The position numbers and the translations under genes were made by a program. The notes beneath the pieces are model-generated. The model made no database searches, was not told where the DNA came from, and saw nothing but the letters and a program-made list of their open reading frames with translations. A stretch of 64,000 nt of DNA from Xanthomonas rydalmerensis (lineage in GTDB: Bacteria; Pseudomonadota; Gammaproteobacteria; Xanthomonadales; Xanthomonadaceae). The stretch is taken from NCBI RefSeq assembly GCF_033170385.1, contig NZ_CP126170.1, positions 954,001 through 1,018,000 on the forward strand, in the 5' to 3' direction. Shown one piece after another: positions 33,856-43,320 of this stretch. Within the stretch, counting starts at the first letter, position 1. Each line of letters begins with the position of its first letter.

Positions 33856-36489
33856 TCAGAACTTGAAGTGCACCGTCGCCATGTAGCGGCGGCCGTTGTG
33901 GTAGCGCCCGACCGGGTGATCTTTGTCGCCCAGGTACTGCAGGTATTCCTCGTCCAGCAGGTTCTGCGCGTCCAGTTGCAGCGACCACTGCGCATTGATC
34001 GCGTAGCCCACGCTCGCGCCCAGGTCGGTGTAGGCGTCGACGCTGGCCGGTGCGGCGCCGGCGACGTAGCCGCCGGCCAAGTAGCTGTCGCGCCAGTTCA
34101 GGCTGATCCGCGCGTTCCATGGTCCCTTTTCGTAGTACGGGCTGAACGCGACGCTGTTGCGCGACTGGTAAGGCAGCGGGTTGCCGCTGTTGTTCTCGCC
34201 GCTGGCGTAGGTGTAGTTGGCGGACAGGCCGAAGCCGCTCTCGCCGAAAGGCTGCTGGTAGGCGAGGGTGAAGCCCTTGACCTTGCCGTCGCCGGCGTTG
34301 CGCGGGCGCTGGATGCTGTAGTCGCAATAGCCGTCGGCGGTGCAGCCGTTGCTGCCGAGCATCTGCGCCCAGGTCTGCGGCGAAGTGTCGCGGATCGCGT
34401 TGTACTGGCGCTCGATGGTGGCCGAGGTGTCGATGTAGTTGTCGATCTTCTTGTAGAAGATCGACCACGCCACCACCGCCTGCGGCGCGAAGTAGTACTC
34501 GGCCGAGAGATTGAAGTTCCACGATTCGTAGGGCGAGAGCCCAGCATTGCCGCCGCTGCCGGTGAGCGTGGTGTCGTTGAGGAAGGTGTTGTTGACCATC
34601 TGGTTGTACGGCGCCCAGGCGATCACCTTGCCGGTGCCGAAGCGGAACACCCAGTCGTTGTCGGTGTCGTAGGCCAGGTTCAGCGACGGCAGCAGGAAAT
34701 GCTCGGTCTGCGAGCGGGTCTGCCACTTGCTGTCCAGGTCCTGCAGGGTCGGCGTGCCGCTGTAGACGAAACCGCTGCCTTCGGTCTTGGAGCTCACGTA
34801 GCGCAGGCCCAGGTTGCCGCGCAGGCCGGCGTTGGAGAAGTTCAGCTGCACGTAGGCGGCGTTGTTGGTCTGCTGCAGCGCCCAGGTGTTGTTGAGGTAG
34901 CTGGACGGATCGGAATTGGCGTAGTCGACCGGGCTGTTGCGGATCCAGTCGATCACGTTGCCGCGCCCGGCCTGCACGTGCTGGCCGTGGTCGGGATAGA
35001 ACCCGCGGATGTCGGTCAGGCCGATGGTGCCGATGTCGGCCAACGTGGCGGGAGTGACGCCGCCGTACACATTGAGCGCGAAGTCTTCGTCGTGCTTGCC
35101 CTGGCGCACGCCGACCAGCAACTGGTTGAACACGCCGTCGAACTGCAGGTCCAGATCGAGCTGGCCGTAGCGGTCCTTGCTCTGGGTGGAGAACACGCCG
35201 TTGTTGCCGATCCAGCCGCCGGCCGAACCCCAGTTGGCCGGATTGCGCGCGGCCGCCGCATCGTCGAAGCGGATGCCGCGATTCAGGTCCCAGCGGAAGC
35301 CGCCGTTGTAGAACGGCTCGATGAAATACTGCGCCAGGTGGTCGTTGTCGGACTTGCTCTGGCCGACCTGGCCGCGCAAGGTCCAGCGTTCGCCGCGGTA
35401 GGCGCCGCGCAGGTCCAGGCCCTTGGTGGTCACCTGCGACTGGCGCACGTTGTTGTCGTAGATCACCGTGCCGCCGCCCGCGCTGGCGTTGGCGCTGGAA
35501 TGGCCGCTGTTGACCACGCCGTTGCGCACGTCGCCCAATGCGTCGACCGCGGCCACGGTGCCCGGGTTCCAGGTCAGGAAGCTGTACATCGACTGGTTGT
35601 AGTTGTCGAAGTCTTCCTTGATGTACAGGCCGCTGAGGTTGAACTCCAGCGCGTCGCTGGGCTTGAGCTGCAGGTTGAGCACCGCGCTGTCGCGCTTGCG
35701 GTCCTGCTGGAACCAGGCGGCGTTGATCGAGTTGGGCACGTCGGCATCGGCGGGCGCGCCAGCGGCGTTGGCGAAGGTGCTGGCCTTGGCGTAGCCGAAC
35801 ACCTCCAGGCCCTGGCGGTCCACGCGCTCTTCGTAGTGCTGCGCGGAGACCGCGACGCCGAAGGTTTCCTGCGGATTCTTCCAGCTGTACAGCAGCGAGG
35901 CGTTGGGCTTGCCCTCGCTGGCCTGCTGGCTGTAGCTGTAACCCACGGAGCCGGCGATCTCGTTGGCCTTCAGGTCCAGCGGCTGGCGGCTGTGCATCAG
36001 CACGGTGCCGCCGAGGCTGCCCTCGGTCAGTCGCGCCTCGGTGGACTTGACGATCTCCGCGCGGCCCAGGATCTGCGGCGACAGCAGGGTGTAGTCGAAG
36101 CCGCGGTTGGGCTGCTCGCCGTACAGCCAGATCGCCTGCGCCACCGGGTGGCCGTCCAGGAACGACAGGTTGAGGCTGGGATCGGTGCCGTCGATGCTGA
36201 CCCGCTCGCCCTGGCCGAAGCGGCGGTCGATGGTGACGCCGGGGACCTGCGCGAACGCTTCGGCGACGTTGGTGCTGGGGAACTTGCCGATGTCCTCGGC
36301 GGTGATCGCCTCGGACACGGTGACGTTGTTGCGCTTGGTGTCCAGCGACTTTTCCAGGCTGGCGCGGATGCCCACCACCTGGACCGCGTCCAGGTCGGTG
36401 GCGGCGGAATCGGCCTGCTGCGCCTGCGCGGCGAAGGCGAGGACGCTGGCGGCGATGGCCGCAGACAAGACGGAATGGCGATATTGCAT
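33856..36489 (-). CDS. TonB-dependent outer-membrane receptor
   Basis: An 877-residue receptor. The signal peptide (about 1-24, ending VLAFAAQAQQ) is followed by a TonB box (LDAVQVVGIRASLEKSL) and the plug domain (ITAEDIGKFPSTNVAEAFAQ and LGGTVLMHSRQPL). A long beta-barrel follows, ending in the terminal Phe signature YMATVHFKF. A pair of cysteines lies in GCTADGYCDYS. Its style, with the SLDTKRNNVTVSEA opening, matches receptors for plant-derived sugars in this family, but the substrate is not evident. GAGGGAGAGACATC precedes the ATG. It is divergent from the second receptor across a 1.16-kb gap. Confidence 0.93.
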   Translation of the reverse strand: MQYRHSVLSAAIAASVLAFAAQAQQADSAATDLDAVQVVGIRASLEKSLDTKRNNVTVSEAITAEDIGKFPSTNVAEAFAQVPGVTIDRRFGQGERVSIDGTDPSLNLSFLDGHPVAQAIWLYGEQPNRGFDYTLLSPQILGRAEIVKSTEARLTEGSLGGTVLMHSRQPLDLKANEIAGSVGYSYSQQASEGKPNASLLYSWKNPQETFGVAVSAQHYEERVDRQGLEVFGYAKASTFANAAGAPADADVPNSINAAWFQQDRKRDSAVLNLQLKPSDALEFNLSGLYIKEDFDNYNQSMYSFLTWNPGTVAAVDALGDVRNGVVNSGHSSANASAGGGTVIYDNNVRQSQVTTKGLDLRGAYRGERWTLRGQVGQSKSDNDHLAQYFIEPFYNGGFRWDLNRGIRFDDAAAARNPANWGSAGGWIGNNGVFSTQSKDRYGQLDLDLQFDGVFNQLLVGVRQGKHDEDFALNVYGGVTPATLADIGTIGLTDIRGFYPDHGQHVQAGRGNVIDWIRNSPVDYANSDPSSYLNNTWALQQTNNAAYVQLNFSNAGLRGNLGLRYVSSKTEGSGFVYSGTPTLQDLDSKWQTRSQTEHFLLPSLNLAYDTDNDWVFRFGTGKVIAWAPYNQMVNNTFLNDTTLTGSGGNAGLSPYESWNFNLSAEYYFAPQAVVAWSIFYKKIDNYIDTSATIERQYNAIRDTSPQTWAQMLGSNGCTADGYCDYSIQRPRNAGDGKVKGFTLAYQQPFGESGFGLSANYTYASGENNSGNPLPYQSRNSVAFSPYYEKGPWNARISLNWRDSYLAGGYVAGAAPASVDAYTDLGASVGYAINAQWSLQLDAQNLLDEEYLQYLGDKDHPVGRYHNGRRYMATVHFKF

Positions 36490-36994
36490 GATGTCTCTCC
36501 CTCATCATTCAATGAATCAACGCGATTGCGCGGACGTCGGGCCGCGTGCCGGAGTTGCCTGTTGCCTTACTGCCTGTGGTGCGGAAGCGGGCTGGAGTGC
36601 CGAGTGATGCGGAACGCGGAGGCCGTGTCGCGTTGCGCAGGACGGCGGGTGCTGCCGGTGTCGCGCAGACGCGCATTCCTCAAGGGCTCCGGCGTGTTCA
36701 GGGCGGATGGCGTGAATCGGGTGCGGATGACGGCGACGCCGCCCGTGGCGGTCGATCGGACCACGCACCAACAGCGAGATGCCGCAGCAATCGCGACAGG
36801 GGGCTTGGCGCGGCATGCGCCGACGGCCGCAAGCCGGGCAGGGCGGGCCGCCGTCTCTGCTCCTGCCACGAAGTGCCGCGTGCGACACGCGGTACGCGCA
36901 TCCGGATCATTGCGATCACATGCCTCCCCTGGCCCCGCTTTCGCGCCGCACATGCGCGGCTACACCCCCGTGTGCGCCGATTCTTACGAGGCTA

Positions 36995-37008
36995 TGACAA
37001 CGATGTCA
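36995..37008. promoter_or_regulatory. LacI-type operator-like palindrome
   Basis: TGACAACGATGTCA is a near-palindrome with central CG and half-sites TGACAAC/TGACATC, the layout typical of LacI-family operators. The core TGACAACGATG recurs at 37228-37238, embedded in ATCGTGACAACGAT. Which receptor it controls cannot be told from sequence. Confidence 0.5.
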
Positions 37009-37227
37009 AGTCTTGGCAGGAAAATTTGTCTGGTTCTGGTTTTGCCACAAAAAATCGGAAGTGGATCCCGGAAATAATGGTGCGGCGGGGGAGAAATGCA
37101 TAGTTATCAAGTGGTTGTGCGAGCGGTCGGGCGAGTTCGCGACCGTGCACAAATGAGAATGCAGCGCGGTTATGTGGCGTCGCACAAAATTGGTCTCGTT
37201 GTCACAATTGGTGCGGCATAGGTATCG

Positions 37228-37238
37228 TGACAACGATG
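37228..37238. promoter_or_regulatory. Second copy of the TGACAACGATG element
   Basis: The 11-bp core TGACAACGATG is identical to the left part of the site at 36995. Here the surrounding ATCGTGACAACGAT (37224-37237) also forms an inverted repeat, ATCGT/ACGAT. It lies 127 bp upstream of the predicted promoter of the rightward receptor. Confidence 0.42.
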
Positions 37239-37354
37239 CGTGGAAAATGCCGCGCCGGAAATATTTTATCCGCGCATGTAATTGATAAATAGGAGATTTA
37301 TCGGGATCTGCGCGCGAGTCCAGGCGTCATTGTGCGATTTCGTGCGGCACGGCG

Positions 37355-37383
37355 TTGACACAATCTTTCTAAGACCATAAGAA
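37355..37383 (+). promoter_or_regulatory. Sigma-70 promoter for the glycan receptor operon
   Basis: TTGACA at 37355-37360, a 17-bp spacer, and TAAGAA at 37378-37383. Transcription would begin near 37390, leaving an untranslated leader of about 260 nt before ATG 37649. The inverted repeat at 37396 lies just after the predicted start point. Confidence 0.6.
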
Positions 37384-37395
37384 TCGAGGCGCCTG

Positions 37396-37415
37396 GAATT
37401 GGTCCTTGCCAATTC
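37396..37415. promoter_or_regulatory. Inverted-repeat operator candidate GAATTGG-N6-CCAATTC
   Basis: A perfect 7-bp inverted repeat with a 6-bp spacer immediately downstream of the predicted transcription start, a position suited to a repressor. The GAATTGGT half also occurs at 46858 before the GntR regulator gene, which suggests GntR-type binding. This is inference from shared sequence. Confidence 0.5.
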
Positions 37416-37648
37416 GGGCTCGATCCGTCCAGCAGCACATGCAGTCGCCCGTTCCGGGGAAGGGACGGGGACGCGCCTCCCGCAAGACAGGGCGCAGGAA
37501 ACAGACAGAACGCTTCATCGATTCCGTGTCCGCACGGACGGCATCGCCCTGCGCGTCGCGTGGGGCGCGATGGAGGGTGCTGCCTGCCGATCGCCGCCCT
37601 GGATGTCAGCCGTCGTCGTGCCGATCAGCCATCAACCAGGATAGCCCA

Positions 37649-40348
37649 ATGCCACATGTCGCCCGCTCCCGTTCGCATTGTTGTCCCCTGTCCGTCCTCG
37701 CCAGCGCCATCGCGTTCGGCCTGCTCAGCACCGGTGCGCAGGCGCAGGAAGCGCCAGCGTCCGATTCGATTTCCCAGCTCGATACGGTGACCGTCACCAG
37801 TTCCTACCAGAAGAGCCTGATCACCGCGCTGGACAACAAACGCGCAGACGCGCGCATGACCGATGGCATCTCGTCGGAGGACATCGGCAAGTTCCCGGCC
37901 GAGAACATCGCCGAGGCGATCCAGCGCATTCCCGGCGTGCAGATCTCCACCATCAACGGCCGCGGCTCGACCATCAGCATCCGCGGCCTGGGTCCGCAGT
38001 ACTCGGCCACCACGATCAACGGCCAGACCATCAAGAGCGCCGATTTCACCGACGGCTTCCGCTACGACATCATCCAGCCGGAAGTGGCCGCGGCGATCGA
38101 AGTGATCAAGTCGCCCTCGGCGGACATGGACGCCGGCGGGCTGTCGGGCACGGTCAACATCGAGACCACCAAGCCGCTGGACTACAAGGACCGCAAGCTG
38201 ATCTTTTCGGCGAAGGAGCAGTATTCCGAATTCGCCGGCGGCGCGCCGACGCCGAAGGGCGTGCTGACCTACATCGACCAGTTCCATCTGGCCGACGGCG
38301 GCGAACTGGGCGTGTTCGTCAACGCCGGCTACCAGAAGCTCAAGGACCGCGCCGACTACCTGTGGATCGACCGCTGGTACACCCAGGACACCGGGGACGG
38401 CACGCTGTACATCCCGCGCCGTCCGCGCTACCGCTCGATCGAGCGCGAGACCGACCGCAAGATGCTCACCGCCGGGCTGCAGTGGAAGCCCAACGACCGG
38501 CTGGAGATGAACCTGACGGCGCTGTACTCGCAGGACAAGACCGACAACGACATGAACCAGTTGGTCTACTCCTTCGAACGCAATTACCTGAGCGTGCTGC
38601 AGACCGACGGCCTGACCGCGACCAAGGTGTCGGCGTCCAACTACTGGCTGGAGAACAACCGCCAGCTCGAGCGCCACGACCTGACCTCGCAACTGCTGAC
38701 CTGGGACGCGCGCTGGAAGGGCGACGCATGGACCTTCAGCGGCGTGGCCAACTACACCGAAGGCAAGACCGACGAGGACGAGCGCGCGGCGATCCTCGGC
38801 CGCAAGCCGACCGCGACGCTGTTCGACATGTCCAACCCCGGCGCGATCTCGCTGACCACCGATGCCGACGCCACCGACGCCAGCGCCTGGAACAAGGCCA
38901 ACCTGGTCCGCGACGAGTACCCGAACGGTGCGATCAACGCGCTGCGCAACAAGGAATGGTCGCTGCAGTTCGACGCCGAGCGCTACGTCGGCAACGGCTT
39001 CCTCGACGCGGTCAAGGTCGGCACCAAGTTCCGCCGCGAGACCTTCGACCGCAACGTGTGGCGCCGCGACTTCCTGTACCTGATCAACTCCGGCGCGGTG
39101 TCCGGCTACGGCATGTTCCCGGAGCTGTCGGCGGCCAGTTCCAACGTCAGCAACTTCCTCGACGGCAACCTGGCCTCGCAGAGCGACTGGGTGGCGCCGG
39201 ACGTCTACGCCTACGCCAGGGCGTTGGCCGCTTCCGGCATCACCGTGCCGGTGCTGTTCGCGCCGCAGGCCAGCTACCACATCCGCAACGACATCTTCTC
39301 CGCGTATGCGCTGGCCAAGATCGACACCGACCTCGGCAGCATGCGCCTGCGCGGCAACGTCGGCGTGCGCTACGAGAACACCAAGCGCACCACCGACACC
39401 TACCTGACCACCGCCTCGCAGTACAGCGAGGATGCCAACGAGGTGGTCGGCACCGAGCGCGCGCCGTACGACTACCACAACTGGCTGCCCAGCCTGAACC
39501 TGGTGCTGGACATGCGCGAGGACCTGCTGCTGCGCCTGGCCGCCGGCAAGGTGCTGGTGCGGCCGATCCTGGACAGCAACACCGCCATCGCCACGACCAT
39601 CTCCTCCGGCAGCAACACCGGCGGCACCACCACCTACGACGTGTCGCTGGGCCAGACCGACCTGAAGGCGCTGACCGCCGACCAGGCCGACCTCAGCCTG
39701 GAGTGGTACTACGGGCAAGGCGGCGGGTTGACCCTGGCCGGCTTCTGGAAGAACGTCAAGAACGGCACCTTCAACAGCATCGTCTGCCCGGCCACGTTCA
39801 ACGGCACGGCGCTGTCCACCAATGGCGCCGGCGACTGCGTGGACGGCGGCGGCAACATCTACGAGATCACCGCCACCCGCAACGATCCGAGCAAGGTCAA
39901 GATCAAGGGCTACGAACTGGGCTGGACGCAATCGTTCGATGCCTGGCTGCCGATCCCCGGCTTCGGCCTGACCGCCAACTTCACCCGGGTGATCCCGCAG
40001 CGCGACACCGATTTCAAGATCCGCAACCTGTCGGAGAAGACCTGGAACGCCACCGGCTACTGGGAGAACGCGATGTTCTCCGCACGCCTGTCGCTGAACC
40101 ACCGCAGCGAGTACGAGCAGGACAGCAGCGACAGCTTCTTCGCCCGCGAAGGCCACACCATGAAGGCGCGCACCCAGGTCGATGCGGTGCTCGGCTACCA
40201 GGCCACCGACAAGCTCAGCTTCCAGCTCGGCGCGCTCAACCTGACCAACAAGAAGGAAGAAGCGTACAAGGACATCAGCAGCCGCTGGCAGATGACCGGG
40301 GTCACCGGCCGCAGCTTCTACGTGTCGATGCAGTGGGACATCCTGTGA
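37649..40348 (+). CDS. TonB-dependent receptor of the GlcNAc-glycan locus
   Basis: An 899-residue outer-membrane receptor. A signal peptide (MPHVARSRSHCCPLSVLASA to about AQAQEAP) precedes the TonB box (LDTVTVTSSYQKSL). The plug has ISSEDIGKFPAENIAEAIQR and VEVIKSP-like VIKSPSADMDAGGLSGTVNI. The barrel ends with SFYVSMQWDIL. The frame is open back to 37406, but only Met 37649 gives a signal peptide and has AGG upstream. It heads the locus of GH2, GH89, HGSNAT-like and nag genes, so it probably imports GlcNAc-containing oligosaccharides across the outer membrane. The exact ligand is unknown. Confidence 0.92.
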   Translation: MPHVARSRSHCCPLSVLASAIAFGLLSTGAQAQEAPASDSISQLDTVTVTSSYQKSLITALDNKRADARMTDGISSEDIGKFPAENIAEAIQRIPGVQISTINGRGSTISIRGLGPQYSATTINGQTIKSADFTDGFRYDIIQPEVAAAIEVIKSPSADMDAGGLSGTVNIETTKPLDYKDRKLIFSAKEQYSEFAGGAPTPKGVLTYIDQFHLADGGELGVFVNAGYQKLKDRADYLWIDRWYTQDTGDGTLYIPRRPRYRSIERETDRKMLTAGLQWKPNDRLEMNLTALYSQDKTDNDMNQLVYSFERNYLSVLQTDGLTATKVSASNYWLENNRQLERHDLTSQLLTWDARWKGDAWTFSGVANYTEGKTDEDERAAILGRKPTATLFDMSNPGAISLTTDADATDASAWNKANLVRDEYPNGAINALRNKEWSLQFDAERYVGNGFLDAVKVGTKFRRETFDRNVWRRDFLYLINSGAVSGYGMFPELSAASSNVSNFLDGNLASQSDWVAPDVYAYARALAASGITVPVLFAPQASYHIRNDIFSAYALAKIDTDLGSMRLRGNVGVRYENTKRTTDTYLTTASQYSEDANEVVGTERAPYDYHNWLPSLNLVLDMREDLLLRLAAGKVLVRPILDSNTAIATTISSGSNTGGTTTYDVSLGQTDLKALTADQADLSLEWYYGQGGGLTLAGFWKNVKNGTFNSIVCPATFNGTALSTNGAGDCVDGGGNIYEITATRNDPSKVKIKGYELGWTQSFDAWLPIPGFGLTANFTRVIPQRDTDFKIRNLSEKTWNATGYWENAMFSARLSLNHRSEYEQDSSDSFFAREGHTMKARTQVDAVLGYQATDKLSFQLGALNLTNKKEEAYKDISSRWQMTGVTGRSFYVSMQWDIL

Positions 40349-40433
40349 CGGCGGTGCACGCGCCTGCGGGCTAGCGCGACCCTGGCCCGGCGCCGCGGTG
40401 GCGCCGGGCGCTCGAGCCGATGAGGACAAGCGC

Positions 40434-43316
40434 ATGCAACGAAGAACGTTCCTGGCCGGCAGCGCCGGCGCCGGCCTGCTGTTGGCGCTGCCGCGCGGAA
40501 GCTGGGCCGGCATGGCGGCGTCCGCGGGCATCGCCGGCAGCGGCGCCGCCGCGGTGGCGGCCGTGCCGGGGCTGACGCTCGCGGCCGATCCCTGCCGGTT
40601 CTGCTTGGACGAGGGCTGGCGTTTCCACGAAGGCGACATCCCGTTTCCGCCGATCACCGGTCAGGACGCCAGCTACGACAACGCCAAGGCCGGCAAGGCC
40701 TGGGGCGCGGCCGCCGGCGATTTCGACGACAGCCAGTGGCGGCAACTGCGGCTGCCGCACGATTTCGCCATCGAGCAGCCGATCGAGGCCAGCGCCAACG
40801 TGGCGCAGGGCTATCGCCGCCGCGGTATCGCTTGGTACCGGCGCAGCCTGCGGCTGGACGAGGCGCAGCGCGGCAAGGCGCTGGAACTGCGCCTGGACGG
40901 TATCGCCAGCCGCGCCACGGTATGGGTCAACGGCCTGCTGATGGCGCGCGGCTGGAGCGGCTACGACGGCCTCGCCATCGACATCAGCGCGATCGCGCGC
41001 TACGGGCAGGATCTCAACACCATCGCGGTGCGTGTGGACGCCGAGGCGATGGACGGGTGGTGGTACGAGGGCGCCGGGCTCTACCGACATACCTGGCTGG
41101 CGGTGCGCGATGCGCTGCATATCGTCGGCGACGGCGTGCATGCGGTGCCGCGCGCCGGGGTCGACGATCGCTGGACGCTGCCGGTGACGGTCACCGTCGC
41201 CAATGTCGGCGATCAGGCCGATGCGGCGCGGCTGGAAACCACGCTGTACGACGCGCAGGGCACGGTGGTGGCGCAGGGCAGTACCTCGCTGCAGGCCGGC
41301 GCACTGGCGCAGGCGGAGGCGCAGGTGGTGTTGCAGGTAGAGCGGCCGCAGCGCTGGGACGTGGCCGCGCCGCACCTGTACCGGCTCGCGACGGTGCTGC
41401 GCAGCGAAGGCCGCGAGCGCGACCGCCGCGAATGCGCGATCGGCTTTCGCACGCTGCGCTTCGATGCGCAGCAAGGCTTCTTCCTCAACGAGCGGCCGCT
41501 CAAGATCAAGGGCGCCTGCCTGCACCAGGACCATGCCGGGGTCGGCGTGGCGGTGCCGGACAGCCTGCTGGAATTCCGCATCCGCCGGCTCAAGGCGCTG
41601 GGCTGCAACGCGATCCGCCTGCACCACGCGGTGGCCGCCGAACTGCTCGACGTGTGCGACCGGCTGGGCATGCTGGTGATGGCCGAGAACCGCGTGTTCA
41701 ATCCCGCGCCCGACTATGCCGCGCAACTGCGCTGGCTGGTGCGCCGCGACCGCAACCGCGCCTGCGTGTTCCTGTGGTCGGTGTTCAACGAAGAGCCGAT
41801 GCAGGGCACCGCCGCCGGCTACGAGATGGTGCGCCGCGCGGTTGCGTTGGTGCGCACCTTGGACGACAGCCGCCCGGTGACCGCGGCGATGAACGACGGC
41901 ATGCTGACCCAGCGCAACGCGGCCCATGCGGTGGACGTGGTCGGCTTCAACTACCGCCAGTTCAACTACGACCGGGTGCATGCGGCGATGCCGCACACGC
42001 CGCTGCTGTCCAGCGAGGACACCAGTGCGTTCCAGACCCGCGGCGCCTGGTTCACCGACATGGAGGCGCACGTCATCGCCGAGGACGATTCGGTCGCCGC
42101 GCCCTGGGGCAACACCCATCGCCAGTCTTGGAAACTGATCGACGAGCGGCCCTACCTGGCCGGCAGCTTCGTTTGGACCGGCTTCGACTATCGCGGCGAG
42201 CCGACCCCGTTCGAATGGCCCTCGGTGTCCTCGTTCTTCGGCATCATGGACCTGTGCGGCTTCCCGAAAGGCGCTTATTGGTTGCGCCAGGCGCAGTGGA
42301 TCGACGATGCGCCGGTGCTGCAGTTGCTGCCGCACTGGAACTGGCCGGGCCGCGAGGGCATCCCGATCAAGGTGATGGCGTTCTGCAACGCGCAGCAGGT
42401 GGAGCTGTGGCTCAACGGCCGCTCGCAGGGGCGGCAGGCGGTGGACCGGATCGCGATGAACACCTGGCAGGTCGTGTACGCGCCCGGCGTGCTGGAAGCG
42501 GTGGCGTACCGCGACGGGCGCGAGGTCGCGCGGCAGCGGGTGCAGACGGTCGACGCGCCGGTGGCGCTGCGGCTGACCCCGGACCGGCTGCGCATGCGCG
42601 GCGACGGCCGCGACGCGCAACCGATCACCCTGGAGGCGGTGGATGCGCAAGGCCGCCACGTGCCGTTCGCCGACGCGCAGATCACGCTGCAGATCGAGGG
42701 CGGGCGCCTGCTCGGCGTCGGCAACGGCGACCCGAACCGGCATGCGCCCGACAACGTGCCGCAGGTGCAGTTGTTCAACGGCCTGGCGCAGGCCATCGTC
42801 GAGGCCGGCAGCGATCGCCGCCGGCTGCGCATCGAGGCAAGCGCGCCGGGCCTGCGGGCGGCGCAGGCGAGCATCGCGCTGGAGGCGGCGCCGCCGCCGC
42901 TGTCGTTGCCGCCGGCTGCCGCGGCGATGGTGGTGGGCGGCTGGCGGCATACCCTGCCGTTCGCCGCGCCGCCGGATCCGGCGCTGCCGCGCGCGCCCAA
43001 CGACAACAACAGCTGGAGCTTCTGCCAGCCCGGCAACCTGGAGACGCGTGCCGAGCGCGACGGCTACGTGCTGTATCGGACCGCGTTCACGCCCTGGGCC
43101 GGGATCCAGCAGCGTGGTGGCCGGCTGCGGCTGGGCCGCGCGACCGGCGCGGTCCAGGTGTATCTGGACCGGCAGCGGGTCGCCAGCGTGGCCGCGGGGC
43201 AGCCGGTGTCCCTTCGGTTGCCGCCGGCGTCCGGCGAACGCGTGCTGGCCGTGGTGATGCAGGTGACGGCCGGAACGCCGTTCGGCTTCGACGATGTCGC
43301 GACAGTGGAGTATTGA
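40434..43316 (+). CDS. Glycoside hydrolase family 2 enzyme, Tat-type signal
   Basis: A 960-residue exo-glycosidase, probably a beta-galactosidase or related activity. The N-terminus MQRRTFLAGSAGAGLLLALP is a Tat-type leader (RRTFL), suggesting folded export to the periplasm. A GH2 sugar-binding domain comes first (YRRRGIAWYRRSLRL and RATVWVNG), then Ig-like and barrel domains. The acid/base is Glu453 in WSVFNEEP and the probable nucleophile is Glu528 in LLSSEDTSAFQTRG. A DUF4982-like domain (VELWLNGRSQG) and additional beta domains follow. GAGGACAA precedes the ATG. It lies 85 bp after the receptor and 4 bp before the GH89 gene. Substrate specificity is not certain. Confidence 0.9.
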   Translation: MQRRTFLAGSAGAGLLLALPRGSWAGMAASAGIAGSGAAAVAAVPGLTLAADPCRFCLDEGWRFHEGDIPFPPITGQDASYDNAKAGKAWGAAAGDFDDSQWRQLRLPHDFAIEQPIEASANVAQGYRRRGIAWYRRSLRLDEAQRGKALELRLDGIASRATVWVNGLLMARGWSGYDGLAIDISAIARYGQDLNTIAVRVDAEAMDGWWYEGAGLYRHTWLAVRDALHIVGDGVHAVPRAGVDDRWTLPVTVTVANVGDQADAARLETTLYDAQGTVVAQGSTSLQAGALAQAEAQVVLQVERPQRWDVAAPHLYRLATVLRSEGRERDRRECAIGFRTLRFDAQQGFFLNERPLKIKGACLHQDHAGVGVAVPDSLLEFRIRRLKALGCNAIRLHHAVAAELLDVCDRLGMLVMAENRVFNPAPDYAAQLRWLVRRDRNRACVFLWSVFNEEPMQGTAAGYEMVRRAVALVRTLDDSRPVTAAMNDGMLTQRNAAHAVDVVGFNYRQFNYDRVHAAMPHTPLLSSEDTSAFQTRGAWFTDMEAHVIAEDDSVAAPWGNTHRQSWKLIDERPYLAGSFVWTGFDYRGEPTPFEWPSVSSFFGIMDLCGFPKGAYWLRQAQWIDDAPVLQLLPHWNWPGREGIPIKVMAFCNAQQVELWLNGRSQGRQAVDRIAMNTWQVVYAPGVLEAVAYRDGREVARQRVQTVDAPVALRLTPDRLRMRGDGRDAQPITLEAVDAQGRHVPFADAQITLQIEGGRLLGVGNGDPNRHAPDNVPQVQLFNGLAQAIVEAGSDRRRLRIEASAPGLRAAQASIALEAAPPPLSLPPAAAAMVVGGWRHTLPFAAPPDPALPRAPNDNNSWSFCQPGNLETRAERDGYVLYRTAFTPWAGIQQRGGRLRLGRATGAVQVYLDRQRVASVAAGQPVSLRLPPASGERVLAVVMQVTAGTPFGFDDVATVEY

Positions 43317-43320
43317 GCCA

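Larger units (their letters stand above)
36490..37648. other. Control region between divergent TonB receptors
   Basis: A 1159-bp gap. The half near the minus-strand receptor is GC-rich with no supported gene. From about 36980 to 37390 it is AT-rich with regulatory signals: TGACAACGATGTCA at 36995, ATTGGT half-sites at 37187 and 37208, a second TGACAACGATG at 37228, a sigma-70 promoter at 37355 and an inverted repeat at 37396. The open frames here look like chance and lack a ribosome site or any recognisable sequence. Confidence 0.7.

Noticed and set aside
33826..37077. Plus-strand open frame of 1083 codons opposite the first TonB receptor
   Set aside because: The minus-strand receptor shows signal peptide, TonB box and terminal Phe. 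The antisense frame is a GC-rich artefact.
36546..37103. Small genes in the gap between divergent TonB receptors
   Set aside because: Several short frames on both strands have no consistent ribosome site or recognisable protein. The AT-rich part fits a control region better.
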